Notes: a model not told the origin generated them from the letters alone. Shown: positions 10,001 to 17,330, counted from the stretch's first letter. The stretch is DNA of 64,000 nt from a halophilic archaeon SHRA6 (GCA_005239175.1 ML241294.1:693275-757274); one strand, 5' to 3'. Translations and numbers: made by a program.

Positions 10001-10634
10001 GTTTGTGTAGGTAATCCGAATTACGATCAAGAAGGCGTTTTTCTTGGATGAAGTACAAGAAAATCATTCGGTCGAGAATAACCTGCACGTAGCGTCGTTT
10101 TGCATCACCCCGGTCGTCCGGAATACCTGAAACCTCCTGTACAAGATCAGTCCGGAGTGATTCGAATCCCTCGTAGAATTCTTTGACAACCTGTTGGGTG
10201 TCGTATAGGGTATCGTAGATAGCCGTCGAAGATCCGTATTCGATTGAATTGAGTTTCTTTAGAACGGTGTTTTTCTCCCCGCTATCTCGGGTGAATTGTT
10301 CTTTCGAGAATGAGATCTTCTGGTGTTTAATCCGCCCGTGCTGCTGACCTTCCCAGCTCCGCATTCGTGTTAGAAATGTGAATTCTTCAAAATCATTTGT
10401 AGCGACGAGATTCGTGTGCCGCGATCGATTTGCTGGTTTGAAGTCTGTCGCGGATTCGCCAGGGCCAGCCTTAACAAGAACAACAAATTCGTCATCGGCG
10501 AGTTGGAGGACAAGTTCATTCTCTTCGCCGAGATTCGGGCGGGGTTTCAACCCGCGTTTCTTGAATGAATCTGCGACATCTTCGAGTGAATCCCACTCTG
10601 CAATGTCGCTTGCAGTGATTTGTTGTTGAGTCAT
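7023..10634 (-). CDS. Eco57I-type adenine-specific methylase with specificity region
   Basis: A 1,203-residue enzyme of the PglX/type IIG size class. Residues 1-330 form an acidic N-terminal region ending in the conserved AYYTPEEIT block. Motif I is ILDPAVGSGAF (Asp414 onward), followed by LYGVDIDEGAVEICKLRLWL. Motif IV is GNPPW (650-653), typical of N6-adenine methylases. The C-terminal 450 residues resemble a target-recognition region, with PYLEEEKEVEVLEKI and paired helices at the end. No PD-(D/E)XK triad is obvious in the first 100 residues, so cleavage may come from the neighbouring PLD-helicase. No PglZ, BrxC or DrmB gene lies nearby, so it is not complete BREX or DISARM. Confidence 0.88.
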   Translation of the reverse strand: MTQQQITASDIAEWDSLEDVADSFKKRGLKPRPNLGEENELVLQLADDEFVVLVKAGPGESATDFKPANRSRHTNLVATNDFEEFTFLTRMRSWEGQQHGRIKHQKISFSKEQFTRDSGEKNTVLKKLNSIEYGSSTAIYDTLYDTQQVVKEFYEGFESLRTDLVQEVSGIPDDRGDAKRRYVQVILDRMIFLYFIQEKRLLDRNSDYLHKQPSKVVDEGGDRYEEFYDPLFFDYLAENKKSPEFGSLPYLNGGLFAKNSVEEEFPDAKLGDSPEVTNELFDDILEFLSDWNWNVDERLDIVDPKNLSPAILGHIFEQTVNQKEMGAYYTPEEITGFMSRSTIHPYLLDQLNDAVDAEYNDIDDVFGFSNMEPGGEPAIADGGTMTQQVPTESVETKHVETLYHDILKEAHILDPAVGSGAFLLAAQDVLVDIYIQCIEFFEQLEQEAKGWEMESRTRDELEEINEGQGGVSLYAKRTIILNNLYGVDIDEGAVEICKLRLWLSMVADIEDEPREVEPLPNIDFNIRQGNSLIGYVSFMDDDETDASQNTLLEWGALENKVESKFGDVLEAIRQHKSTNSSDIARVKRSEAEQLIKEYSQDFDESILDRFHGMGYNDMEMEELQEFSPFHWVLEFAEVYSTGGFDVLIGNPPWDRLKPLRDDYFSKYDEVFRTRMPDDKDEMQEKLLQDEKIAAGWEQYQDEMKMRAEYYSNSPDYELQSPIVGGTKSTTENDLSALFFERVFKLARDESYVSQVLPGVLLNGASAKDLRLHLLNETNLKALPIFMNRGIFEGVHNQFVFGVPVFKGSGETDEVYGGYRDGDLSLLRNLESDGMYLSRKVLEEYSPEARIFPYLEEEKEVEVLEKILDHPPISEQDNGSWFAQPYRELDRTNDRDRFVEEEERGDYPVLGGSNVYQYTYSPDYVDNIEAPKFWSVNEGRDPDKSAKRRIREKNYRKLKRGLYNAFDGSGSQKKFVNKTLNQHRGEELSEEDVLLDCTEYRIVYRDITNSTNERTMIASVIPPEVVCHNKLHTIRPYSIEPDKDDLSKKPLHDVYERIFSDRELLVTVGLLNSIPFDFLMRTKIDTTVVMYKFKESQVPHLTDGDDWFEYISTRAARLNCYGSEFEEMRDRLGGIDPASNKDKRRELQAEIDAAAFHAYGLNREDVEFVLNDFHRVQNPRVMSEEYFERVSEKYDTLEQEGPKP

Positions 10635-10846
10635 ACATTATGAAAATCGACTAATACTTATCAATTTATGGGGTACACGACTGCAACTATCTAACCTATA
10701 GGATTGCCTGGTCTGATTCTCATATTTTGATATAATGGAGAAAGTCCGTGGCATATTAAGCACATATGATACTATAATAATTAGAATCATCTGTCCAAAG
10801 ACCGTATTTTTGAACATTTATTATAAAAGAAGACCTAACGACACGC

Positions 10847-11677
10847 ATGGTGCGTCAGATCCTATCTAAGCACTCACATCATCTACTCAGTCTGTCAATC
10901 CTTTGTAGTATTCCGCTGGCACTAACTGCTCTACATACACTCTTTCCGTCCAAAATTCAACAACAGCTCGTATTCCATTATTCTGATCCCAATATCTTAA
11001 CAGCGTGGACATCAGCGTTCTTCCACAGTAGCACGAATCATCTGCAGTCAAACCTGTTAGGCTATGGATTAGCTGTGATTCCATCATATTTTTTATACGA
11101 CTATTGGGATCGGAGATACCTGTTTTGGGTGATTGTTGTGCTCTTATTTGTTGTCACACCGTTCGTCACTACGCTTACTGACTATTTTATCGGATACCTT
11201 CATTGGGGAATATTCACCGACGAGATCTCATCGCGGGGCTTCTCAGGGATAGTCAGTGCATTTGGTGGGATGCTTCTTGGTGGAGTCACTTTATTTTCAG
11301 CTGCAGAGTATGGTCAGTTCAAGGCATTGAACGTAGCACTGACGGCCATACTCGTAGGGGTTGCAATCCTCTCATACATGTCCGGAATCCTGAGCCCAAA
11401 GATTGGTGGCCTACTCGTAATCGGTATACTGGGGACACTATCTTCTTTTGTAACGCTTGAGGACGTGAGAGATACGGGTCGGCTTCTTCGTAAAATACAA
11501 GCAGATCGGGATGATCTCAGTTATATTGTCTATTGTGGATTTGTGGTAGGCGTTATTATAGCCATTATGTTTCCTCTCGATGTCGTTCAAGACGGTATGT
11601 TCGTGAATATTATTTCGCACGGTTCGGGTTTCGTGTTTGGGGTACTCGTTACTCTCGGTGTGGGTAGACTAGCCTAA
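10847..11677 (+). CDS. rhomboid-family intramembrane serine protease
   Basis: A 276-residue polytopic membrane protein with six or seven hydrophobic segments. It shows the three rhomboid signatures: the HxxxN oxyanion motif in TNHLQSN (His65, Asn69), GxSG in RGFSGI (catalytic Ser133), and a C-terminal SHGSGFVFG with the catalytic His258. Rhomboids cleave transmembrane helices within the membrane. The substrate is unknown. The hydrophilic loop between the fifth and sixth segments (about residues 204-225, DVRDTGRLLRKIQADRDD) is cytoplasmic-like. The gene stands alone between the methylase and a small HTH gene, with gaps on both sides. An AT-rich stretch upstream (10790-10830) could hold the promoter. 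Signal to the defence genes beside it is speculation. Confidence 0.85.
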   Translation: MVRQILSKHSHHLLSLSILCSIPLALTALHTLFPSKIQQQLVFHYSDPNILTAWTSAFFHSSTNHLQSNLLGYGLAVIPSYFLYDYWDRRYLFWVIVVLLFVVTPFVTTLTDYFIGYLHWGIFTDEISSRGFSGIVSAFGGMLLGGVTLFSAAEYGQFKALNVALTAILVGVAILSYMSGILSPKIGGLLVIGILGTLSSFVTLEDVRDTGRLLRKIQADRDDLSYIVYCGFVVGVIIAIMFPLDVVQDGMFVNIISHGSGFVFGVLVTLGVGRLA

Positions 11678-11793
11678 CCAAGAGTGAATAGTCACACCGC
11701 CTTTGGGGAGGATTTTAACCGTTACCAGAAAAATTCAATAGCAATCCTAGTGGCAGTCAGAAGAGGATGATCGGACTCAAGTAGTCTTATTTC

Positions 11794-12030
11794 TCACGGG
11801 TCAGCTACTAATTTCCACAGGAGTGCATTTCCGACTTTCTGGCTCTCGATATTCCCCTCCTCTTCAAGATTTTGTAACTTCAGATACGCTGTCCGTCGAT
11901 CACAACCGACGTAATCCGCCACGTCTGTCGTCCCGGTCGCGCCGAGTTCCTCAAGTGCCCGGAGAAAATCTTCCCGAGGATACTCCTCGCTGAACCGACC
12001 ACTGCTCTCGTCACGCTTCCGGTCGCTCAT
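11794..12030 (-). CDS. small winged-helix transcription regulator
   Basis: A 78-residue DNA-binding protein. After a charged leader, residues 18-70 form a winged helix: FLRALEELG, TTDVADYVGCDRRTAYLKLQNLEEEG (recognition helix) and a short wing ending in ALLWKL. This is a common haloarchaeal type used for local control of plasmid or defence genes. It diverges from the RAMP operon, with a strong TATA box in the 170-base gap between them. The simplest model is that it regulates that operon, itself, or both. No ligand-binding domain is present. Target and direction of control are not known. Confidence 0.75.
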   Translation of the reverse strand: MSDRKRDESSGRFSEEYPREDFLRALEELGATGTTDVADYVGCDRRTAYLKLQNLEEEGNIESQKVGNALLWKLVADP

Positions 12031-12095
12031 ATTTACGACATTGGTTGCAGTTTACTAATGATTGCTGGGATGATTTCCATTAGTCGAACGACCAA

Positions 12096-12110
12096 AGGTT
12101 TATATATACT
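12096..12110 (+). promoter_or_regulatory. TATA-box promoter of the RAMP operon
   Basis: AAAGG followed by TTTATATATACTG is a clear archaeal BRE/TATA arrangement. Transcription should begin about 25 bases downstream, near 12128-12132, leaving an untranslated leader of about 80 nt, which is unusual in haloarchaea where leaderless mRNAs dominate. Confidence 0.65.
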
Positions 12111-12163
12111 GCAGTTTAAAAGATGGTTGTGAACTCAGCCAGAGGGCATGAATCAAAAAAATG

Positions 12164-12190
12164 CCCAGGTGTTGTAGCACCCAGGCTGGG
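12164..12190 (+). other. hairpin in the leader of the RAMP operon
   Basis: CCCAG (12164-12168) pairs with CTGGG (12186-12190), and inside it GGTG pairs with CACC around a TTGTAG loop. It lies in the predicted 5' leader just upstream of the first start codon. It could be a control structure or a lone repeat-like RNA hairpin. No second copy was seen in the window. Confidence 0.4.
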
Positions 12191-12213
12191 TTCCAAATCT
12201 GGTGCAAGAACCC

Positions 12214-12837
12214 ATGAAAAATTCAAATACAAAAGCACAAGAAGGCATCGACAAATTATTCATTGAAGATATAAACCAGTTGGAACATATCGCTATCGGG
12301 GAAGGGGCCGAGACCTGTCATGTATGTGACGAACCTGTGCAGGAAGGAGATTCGGTTGCAGTATACGTTAGTCGCGTGATTTCGACGATTCCGTATACTG
12401 TCGGTCCAATTTTTTGTCAAGAACACAAGACTACTGCTGAGATGACGTGCTTCCGCGATCGGCGCGAGCTGATCGTAGGTGGGCGCGTTGGGACGGTGAG
12501 TGACGCGGCGATGCAGTCCACGTATTCCGTACTGCTGGCTCCGGAGGTGGAGCTGGTGAGCCCGATCGGCTCACGTGAGGCATACACACAGGGGGAATAC
12601 GCAGCGCTGCGGGCGCAGTCACTGCGTGCTGACGGAAGTCATCAGATGAGCGTTAGCGGGATCGACGAGCAAGCGCACGAGACACAGACAGCGCACCCCG
12701 ATTCAAGGGGTATGCATTGCGAGATACCTAGTCCGGCGATCGAGCAGGGGATGGCATCAAATACCGACCCAGCCGTCGAACAGACCGTACCTGACGGAAA
12801 TGACGGAGATGACGTGATAGGGGGTGATGCAGCGTGA
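12214..12837 (+). CDS. zinc-binding protein, first gene of RAMP operon (Csf1-like?)
   Basis: About 207 residues. The N-terminal half has a CHVCDEPVQEGD knuckle followed some 30 residues later by a FCQEH pair, giving a CxxC...CxxH zinc site. The second half is low-complexity and rich in Gly, Asp and Ser. Type IV Csf1 proteins are of similar size and also carry a zinc finger, so it could be the small or large-subunit equivalent here, but sequence similarity is not evident to me. I use ATG 12214; a GTG at 12202 is in frame. It overlaps the next gene by four bases (GTGA), which indicates a translationally coupled operon. Confidence 0.6.
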   Translation: MKNSNTKAQEGIDKLFIEDINQLEHIAIGEGAETCHVCDEPVQEGDSVAVYVSRVISTIPYTVGPIFCQEHKTTAEMTCFRDRRELIVGGRVGTVSDAAMQSTYSVLLAPEVELVSPIGSREAYTQGEYAALRAQSLRADGSHQMSVSGIDEQAHETQTAHPDSRGMHCEIPSPAIEQGMASNTDPAVEQTVPDGNDGDDVIGGDAA

Positions 12838-13853
12838 GACCAGCCGACGCGGACGGCTTCGAGACGGCACACTTGGATGGTGAATACGACCTGCCGGCGC
12901 TGTCGGAATCGACATTTCCCAAGGTCTACATCGGGATGGATGCGGACTTGCTTGCGCCTGGCGACGGGATCGTGACGGATCGCCATCATGCGTCGGCGGA
13001 TCGCTACGAGGCGGATGATCCGATGAATCAGATTGGCGGGCAGATATCGTCGTTTGCGCTGTCGGGATGGCTGCGCCACGCGTGTGAGCGCGTACTACAG
13101 ATGGGCGGTTCGACGGCCTGTCACCCTGGTGAGCCAAACGCGGATTACAAGCGCGCGAACGTGTACGAACGCGACCTCGACGCGGGCTATCACGAGAAAG
13201 GATCCTGCGTTGATGAGGGCGATAGCGACACGGGCTGTGTGGTGTACGAGCTGTTTGGTGGCTTTGGGTCGAAGCCAGGCGAGTTGATCCGGCATCCGGT
13301 GTCGTTCTCGCCGGTGCGCCGGCAGGTGGACGTGCTGCGTGGCGAGGCAGAAGCGCATTTCCGCCAGTTGCACACGCAGGTGCGATCGCGGAATGAGGCC
13401 GATGGGGGGCAGCCGTTGCGGCATGCGACGCGTGATGTCGTCGGGAACCTCGAAGGAACGTGGTTGCTCCAATTGCGATCTTTGCGCCCAGAATTTGTTG
13501 GCTTGCTGATCGAGGCGGTGTCGTTTTTGGACGCCTACAACTCTAAGTACGAGTTTCAGCTTGGCGGCGCACGGAATTTCGGCGCGGGTATCGTGGATGT
13601 CGGGCTGGTAAATCCGCTGTACACCGATCGAGAGATTCGCCGAGTGTACAATCGCGCGCAGAAGCCGACAACGGCGATGAGGACAAAAGACACAAAATGG
13701 CGAGATGTGTACCGCAAAGAGTTCGTGCGGGCCTTACAAGAATCGCTGAGCGACGAGGATGGCGAGCTGCCGCCAGCGATCGACGGTGCCAGTGCTCGTG
13801 GAAATGACAGTGACTCGCGTGCCGCTGACGATACGCAGGGTGATGGCCAATGA
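12834..13853 (+). CDS. Cas7-like RAMP protein (Csf2/Csm3-type)
   Basis: A 339-residue protein with features of Cas7-type RAMPs. ISSFALSGWLRHACERVL corresponds to the PGSSLRGALR helix. CVVYELFGGFGSKPGELIRHPVSFSPV matches the CxxCxLFG...R..V/F.D region that follows. EFQLGGARNFGAGIVDVGLVNP is a typical glycine-rich RAMP loop. Such subunits form the crRNA-binding backbone in type III and IV effectors. It starts with GTG at 12834, overlapping the upstream stop, and ends in the ATGA overlap with the next gene. No Cas10, Cas1/2 or repeat array is nearby. The assignment to the RAMP superfamily is fairly secure; the exact type is not. Confidence 0.72.
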   Translation: MRPADADGFETAHLDGEYDLPALSESTFPKVYIGMDADLLAPGDGIVTDRHHASADRYEADDPMNQIGGQISSFALSGWLRHACERVLQMGGSTACHPGEPNADYKRANVYERDLDAGYHEKGSCVDEGDSDTGCVVYELFGGFGSKPGELIRHPVSFSPVRRQVDVLRGEAEAHFRQLHTQVRSRNEADGGQPLRHATRDVVGNLEGTWLLQLRSLRPEFVGLLIEAVSFLDAYNSKYEFQLGGARNFGAGIVDVGLVNPLYTDREIRRVYNRAQKPTTAMRTKDTKWRDVYRKEFVRALQESLSDEDGELPPAIDGASARGNDSDSRAADDTQGDGQ

Positions 13854-15040
13854 GTGGTGACGGGGAGGGGGGCCTCCCGAGTGAGATTGGCGAGGAAAAT
13901 GAAGATTTCCCGAGCAAGATTACGAAGGGAGAGGGGGGTGCCCCGAGTGAGATTGGCGAGGAAAATGAAGAGTTCCCGAGCAAGATTGGGAAGGGAGAGA
14001 GGGGTGCCCCGAGTGAGCCTGGCGAGGAAAATGAAGATCTCCCGAGCAAGATTGCGAAGAGAGAGGGGGGCCTCCCGAGTGAGACTGGTGAGAGTGGCGA
14101 TGGGGAGGGGGGTCTCCCGAGTGAGGAAATTGGCGGAACCGAGGCAGATCCATTGGTCGCGGTGTACCGCCACGACGTGCACAAGTTGCGTGGTCGGGAA
14201 CACACAGCCGCACACGACGAGTGGTATGGCGTTCGCGTCAACGAGGATGTCCCGCTGGGTGCAGATCGGGATGCAGCGGTATTGAGTCGGCCACGGGGCG
14301 AGCCCGAGCAGACGGTGTCGAATCATGCGTCGCCGTTCCGATTATCCCTCGTCACCGGTGAAGCGATGGCCGAGTCTGATCGGATCTTGGCAGCGACGGA
14401 CGGTGGATTCCGAGAGCTGATTCAATCTGACGATCCGGCAGAGTTGCATGCAGCGTGGCTCACGAGCGACGTCGCGGCGGCGTTCAACGAGTCGATATTC
14501 TACCCATATTCCTCGCTAAAATACCACGTGTTGCTGGCGGGTGCCTTGTTGTCGGCATACCGCGACGGCTACGCGTTCGAGGATCTGTATGTGGCGGTGA
14601 CGCCCGGTGAGGCGGCTGCTGAGACGAGGACAGCAGCAGCGGCGAGGGCGAGCGAGGCGGTGACGTCGTTTGAGACGGTATTGTGGTCGCCGACGTTGAC
14701 GATCGATTTGACGGCAGCCCCCGGCGATCGACCAGCAGCGTCACTGGGCCCGGCTCCGGCGCGATCGTTTGCGGACGTGTGGTCGCGGCTCCCAGCCCAT
14801 CCGTTTCAGGTGGACGACGCACGCCTGCGGATGGTCGTGGATGCACAGCTTCGGCGGATTCGATCGTGGTCGGTGGCCTTGCAGTTCATCGAAGAAGTGT
14901 CGGGAGATGGCATGCGCCGATCGCTGGCTGGCGAGGGCCAGCATGTCCTTATGGCTCCCAAGAATTCTGGCAGTGGCGGAGAGACGGATCCAACATCGCA
15001 GTCACGTCGTTCGAGTGGATCTGATGGGGGTGATCGATGA
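13850..15040 (+). CDS. unknown operon protein with N-terminal 22-residue repeats
   Basis: A 396-residue protein in the middle of the RAMP operon. Residues 5-93 are more than three tandem units of 22 residues (consensus EGGLPSEIGEENEDFPSK plus four), acidic and probably disordered. From about 100 onward there is a globular part that I do not recognise: AVYRHDVHKLRGREH, a long alanine-rich helix region (220-255), and a DDARLRMVVDAQLRRIRSWSVALQFIEE helix near the end. Its position between Cas7-like and Cas5/6-like genes suggests an effector subunit, perhaps the large or helical (Cas8/Cas11-like) one. It could also be an accessory protein. Four-base ATGA overlaps join it to both neighbours. Confidence 0.6.
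   Translation: MSGDGEGGLPSEIGEENEDFPSKITKGEGGAPSEIGEENEEFPSKIGKGERGAPSEPGEENEDLPSKIAKREGGLPSETGESGDGEGGLPSEEIGGTEADPLVAVYRHDVHKLRGREHTAAHDEWYGVRVNEDVPLGADRDAAVLSRPRGEPEQTVSNHASPFRLSLVTGEAMAESDRILAATDGGFRELIQSDDPAELHAAWLTSDVAAAFNESIFYPYSSLKYHVLLAGALLSAYRDGYAFEDLYVAVTPGEAAAETRTAAAARASEAVTSFETVLWSPTLTIDLTAAPGDRPAASLGPAPARSFADVWSRLPAHPFQVDDARLRMVVDAQLRRIRSWSVALQFIEEVSGDGMRRSLAGEGQHVLMAPKNSGSGGETDPTSQSRRSSGSDGGDR
13862..14130 (+). repeat. in-frame 66-bp tandem repeat
   Basis: CCCCGAGTGAG-like landmarks recur exactly 66 bases apart (near 13879, 13945, 14011 and 14077), and a shortened unit follows. Each unit codes for 22 residues. Differences between units are few, so the expansion is recent or kept uniform. 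Confidence 0.85.
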
Positions 15041-16017
15041 GCCGGATCCAACAGGTTCTGTTCCAATTGGACGCCGAGTACTATGGCCATCCGTACTACG
15101 TGACCGGGAATGCGCTGTACAATGCGATCGCTCAGCGAGTTGAGTCGGCGACACGACGAGCGATGTGCGTGAGCCACGGTGTCTTCTTGCCGGGCGAGTA
15201 CGGCTCGTATCCGGCGTGGCACTCACAGAGCGGGTCGCTCGGCAAGATCGGATCGGAATTACCGCCGGTCGAGTCCTACGAGGACTTGTTTCTGTTACGG
15301 GACGCCGCACACCGGTGGTTGAAATCGTCACGGCCGCGTGATGTGCACAATGCCCATCCGATGCAGACCCACGGCGGTCGAGTGACGTTTGCGCCTGTGA
15401 CCTGGTTTGGCCGACCGCCCGAGTTCGCTACTTCAAAACGTGGTGTGCGGTGGTACGTCCACTGTTATTTGCATGCTGGCTCGGCCGTTGATGATGGGAT
15501 CCTGCCGGTGCCGGCAGAGGTCCTCGATGGATTGCAGGTTGGCGGCGGACGCAACTACGGATTTGGCGCACTGTCGCACGTAGACTCACAGCTGATCGAT
15601 ACCGACGAGTTGTCGTTCGATCGAGTGGCCGCGGCTGATGAGCACGTCATAGAGCTCATCTCGCCGTTTGTGACTGCGAGTTCCTATCCTGGTGCTGATG
15701 ACCAGTCAGTGCCGTGGTGGTGGGACGTGGCTCGCTCAGACGCACCTAATGGCCGCGTGAGCGACTCGACGACTGAGCCGACACGAGATGCGAGCGATGG
15801 GCTGCGCCGGCGCGCAGAGCGGCTGGCTGCCGATGGATCAGTGTATGAGATCGAGACGATCGATCACGGCCAACGCGTCGGCTATGCGGGCGATGCGCCA
15901 ATTGAGACAGCGAAGAATGGCGTGCTGCGGATCGGGACGCATGCACGATATGGCTTCGGTGAGCTTTGGCTCCGGCCGGCGAGCGATGATCGTGTTTCTG
16001 ATCGAGGTGATCACTGA
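15037..16017 (+). CDS. RAMP protein with two glycine-rich loops (Cas5/Csf3- or Cas6-like)
   Basis: A 326-residue protein closing the operon. It opens with a beta strand and helix of ferredoxin-fold type (QQVLFQLDAEYY then TGNALYNAIAQRV). The central LQVGGGRNYGFGALSHV and C-terminal GTHARYGFGELWL are G-rich loops characteristic of Cas5/Cas6-family RAMPs. A His-containing GVFLPGEYGSYPAWHS stretch precedes the first loop, but I cannot identify a catalytic triad, so crRNA processing is uncertain. It could be the Csf3/Cas5-equivalent that caps the 5' end of a guide. ATG at 15037 overlaps the stop of the repeat-bearing gene. A 110-base gap separates it from the HNH gene downstream. Confidence 0.68.
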   Translation: MSRIQQVLFQLDAEYYGHPYYVTGNALYNAIAQRVESATRRAMCVSHGVFLPGEYGSYPAWHSQSGSLGKIGSELPPVESYEDLFLLRDAAHRWLKSSRPRDVHNAHPMQTHGGRVTFAPVTWFGRPPEFATSKRGVRWYVHCYLHAGSAVDDGILPVPAEVLDGLQVGGGRNYGFGALSHVDSQLIDTDELSFDRVAAADEHVIELISPFVTASSYPGADDQSVPWWWDVARSDAPNGRVSDSTTEPTRDASDGLRRRAERLAADGSVYEIETIDHGQRVGYAGDAPIETAKNGVLRIGTHARYGFGELWLRPASDDRVSDRGDH

Positions 16018-16128
16018 GGCAGGTAGCTCGACGGCACTGAGACGATCCACCCGGGAATTCAATTGAAGCGATACACCACAGGATAGCTACCCGGCGACGC
16101 GATTACCAACGACTACGATAGACCGATC

Positions 16129-17193
16129 ATGGCTACAAACAATACCGCCGATCAGACCCGCGACGAGTTGCACCGAAAACAGACCGAAGCTACCGATAGT
16201 GCTGAATCCGAAACCTCGGACCCAGACAATTGCCATAGCACCGTGAGCCAACAGCGCCAATCTGAGGTGTTAGACCGCGACGGCCATCAATGTCGGATTT
16301 GCGGCCGGCTTGGGCCCGAGCGTGGCGGACTCGCTTCGCTGCACATCCACCACATCGAACGAAACCCAGACAACATCGACGAAGACGATCCACAAAATCT
16401 GACGACGCTGTGTCGATCCTGCCATAATTGGATCCATCTGCGATCGACGCCGGCCGACTCGCCCACACCGCTGACCGACACAGACTTGAATGTGCTGCTG
16501 CCCCAGGATATCGAGATCCTGCAGTATCTAGCAGATCAAGGGCCGGCGCGTACGGGCGATATTGTATCCGCGCTAAATATCGATTTGTCCGTCGCAGCCG
16601 TCCGCGAACGGCTGTGGACACTGATGGGCTTGGATAATATCGTCGAATCGCGTGATCAACAGATCGTGGATAAGGACATCGAAACGGGTGAGTGGGGGCT
16701 CTCTGAGCAGATCGAAACTTCAGCTCGGGGGCACGTCCCCGATGACCCGCGGCTATTGATACAGCGATTTGAGGATGAACAGGTGCGACAGGCCGTAAAT
16801 CGCGGTATTAGCCGTGATGCGATCATGGATGTCTTAGACGTATCGCGCCGAACAACGTTCAACAAGGAGAAGCGCGCCTGTGCCTTCGGATTCCCGCTCA
16901 GCGTGTTTTTGCATGGCAATCGAGAGTCGGCAGATCGAGACGTCAGCCGCGACGACAGTAGTGGTGAGCCTGAGCCTGAGTCGGCTGACGGCGACCAACA
17001 GCGGACACTCGCTGAAACGCTCAACGACGATCTCGAACCAATCGAGACCTGGGGCGTAGTTGATGGGCTCAGCACCGCTGAGACAGACTCGATGGCTGCT
17101 GATGAAGATCAGCGAGAAGCCGATCGAACAGCACTGCGCGAGAAGCTCCACGCCGCGATTGACGCACTCGAAGCCGCAGACACTGCGCTGTGA
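16129..17193 (+). CDS. HNH endonuclease with winged-helix domain
   Basis: A 354-residue protein. Residues 40-105 are a complete HNH module: RDGHQCRICG, LHIHHIERNPDN (the His-His pair) and NLTTLCRSCHNWIH, with four zinc-binding cysteines. A winged-helix-like block follows at about 118-165 (ILQYLADQGPARTGDIVSAL). A further helical DNA-binding segment (GISRDAIMDVLDVSRRTTFNKEKR, about 224-250) resembles a recombinase-type HTH. The tail is acidic. Such HNH-HTH proteins occur on haloarchaeal plasmids and proviruses. It follows the RAMP operon on the same strand and has similarly high GC compared with the AT-richer flanks, suggesting a shared origin; whether it acts with the RAMP proteins is unknown. 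Confidence 0.82.
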   Translation: MATNNTADQTRDELHRKQTEATDSAESETSDPDNCHSTVSQQRQSEVLDRDGHQCRICGRLGPERGGLASLHIHHIERNPDNIDEDDPQNLTTLCRSCHNWIHLRSTPADSPTPLTDTDLNVLLPQDIEILQYLADQGPARTGDIVSALNIDLSVAAVRERLWTLMGLDNIVESRDQQIVDKDIETGEWGLSEQIETSARGHVPDDPRLLIQRFEDEQVRQAVNRGISRDAIMDVLDVSRRTTFNKEKRACAFGFPLSVFLHGNRESADRDVSRDDSSGEPEPESADGDQQRTLAETLNDDLEPIETWGVVDGLSTAETDSMAADEDQREADRTALREKLHAAIDALEAADTAL

Positions 17194-17251
17194 TCGACTG
17201 ATGTCCACCCGTAGGGCGTGACTTTTTATTCCGGGGTTCTTTGACCTTGTT

Positions 17252-17330
17252 GGCTCTGTTGAAATCCTTAAGCACTGATAGGATTGGCGTGCGAGATACA
17301 GAGAGCTAGTTGAGCGCTTCAGAATAATCG
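17252..17330 (-). repeat. solo IS-end relic, copy 2
   Basis: GGCTCTGTTGAAATCC followed about 40 bases later by GCGTGCGAGATACAGAGAG. This is the inverted orientation of the relic family (TTTCAACAGAGCC end plus a GAGATA..GCGCTGTATTCAGC block). It lies immediately downstream of the HNH gene and so marks a junction between two cassettes. Confidence 0.5.

Noticed and set aside
3198-10634. BREX or DISARM system
   Set aside because: A PglX-like methylase and a PLD/helicase are present, but PglZ, BrxC, BrxL, DrmA and DrmB are not seen within the window; the two genes are convergent rather than in a long operon.
13862-14130. Possible CRISPR array because of regular repeats inside the RAMP operon
   Set aside because: The 66-bp period is a multiple of three, the whole unit (not just a short repeat) is conserved, there are no variable spacers, and the frame stays open through it.
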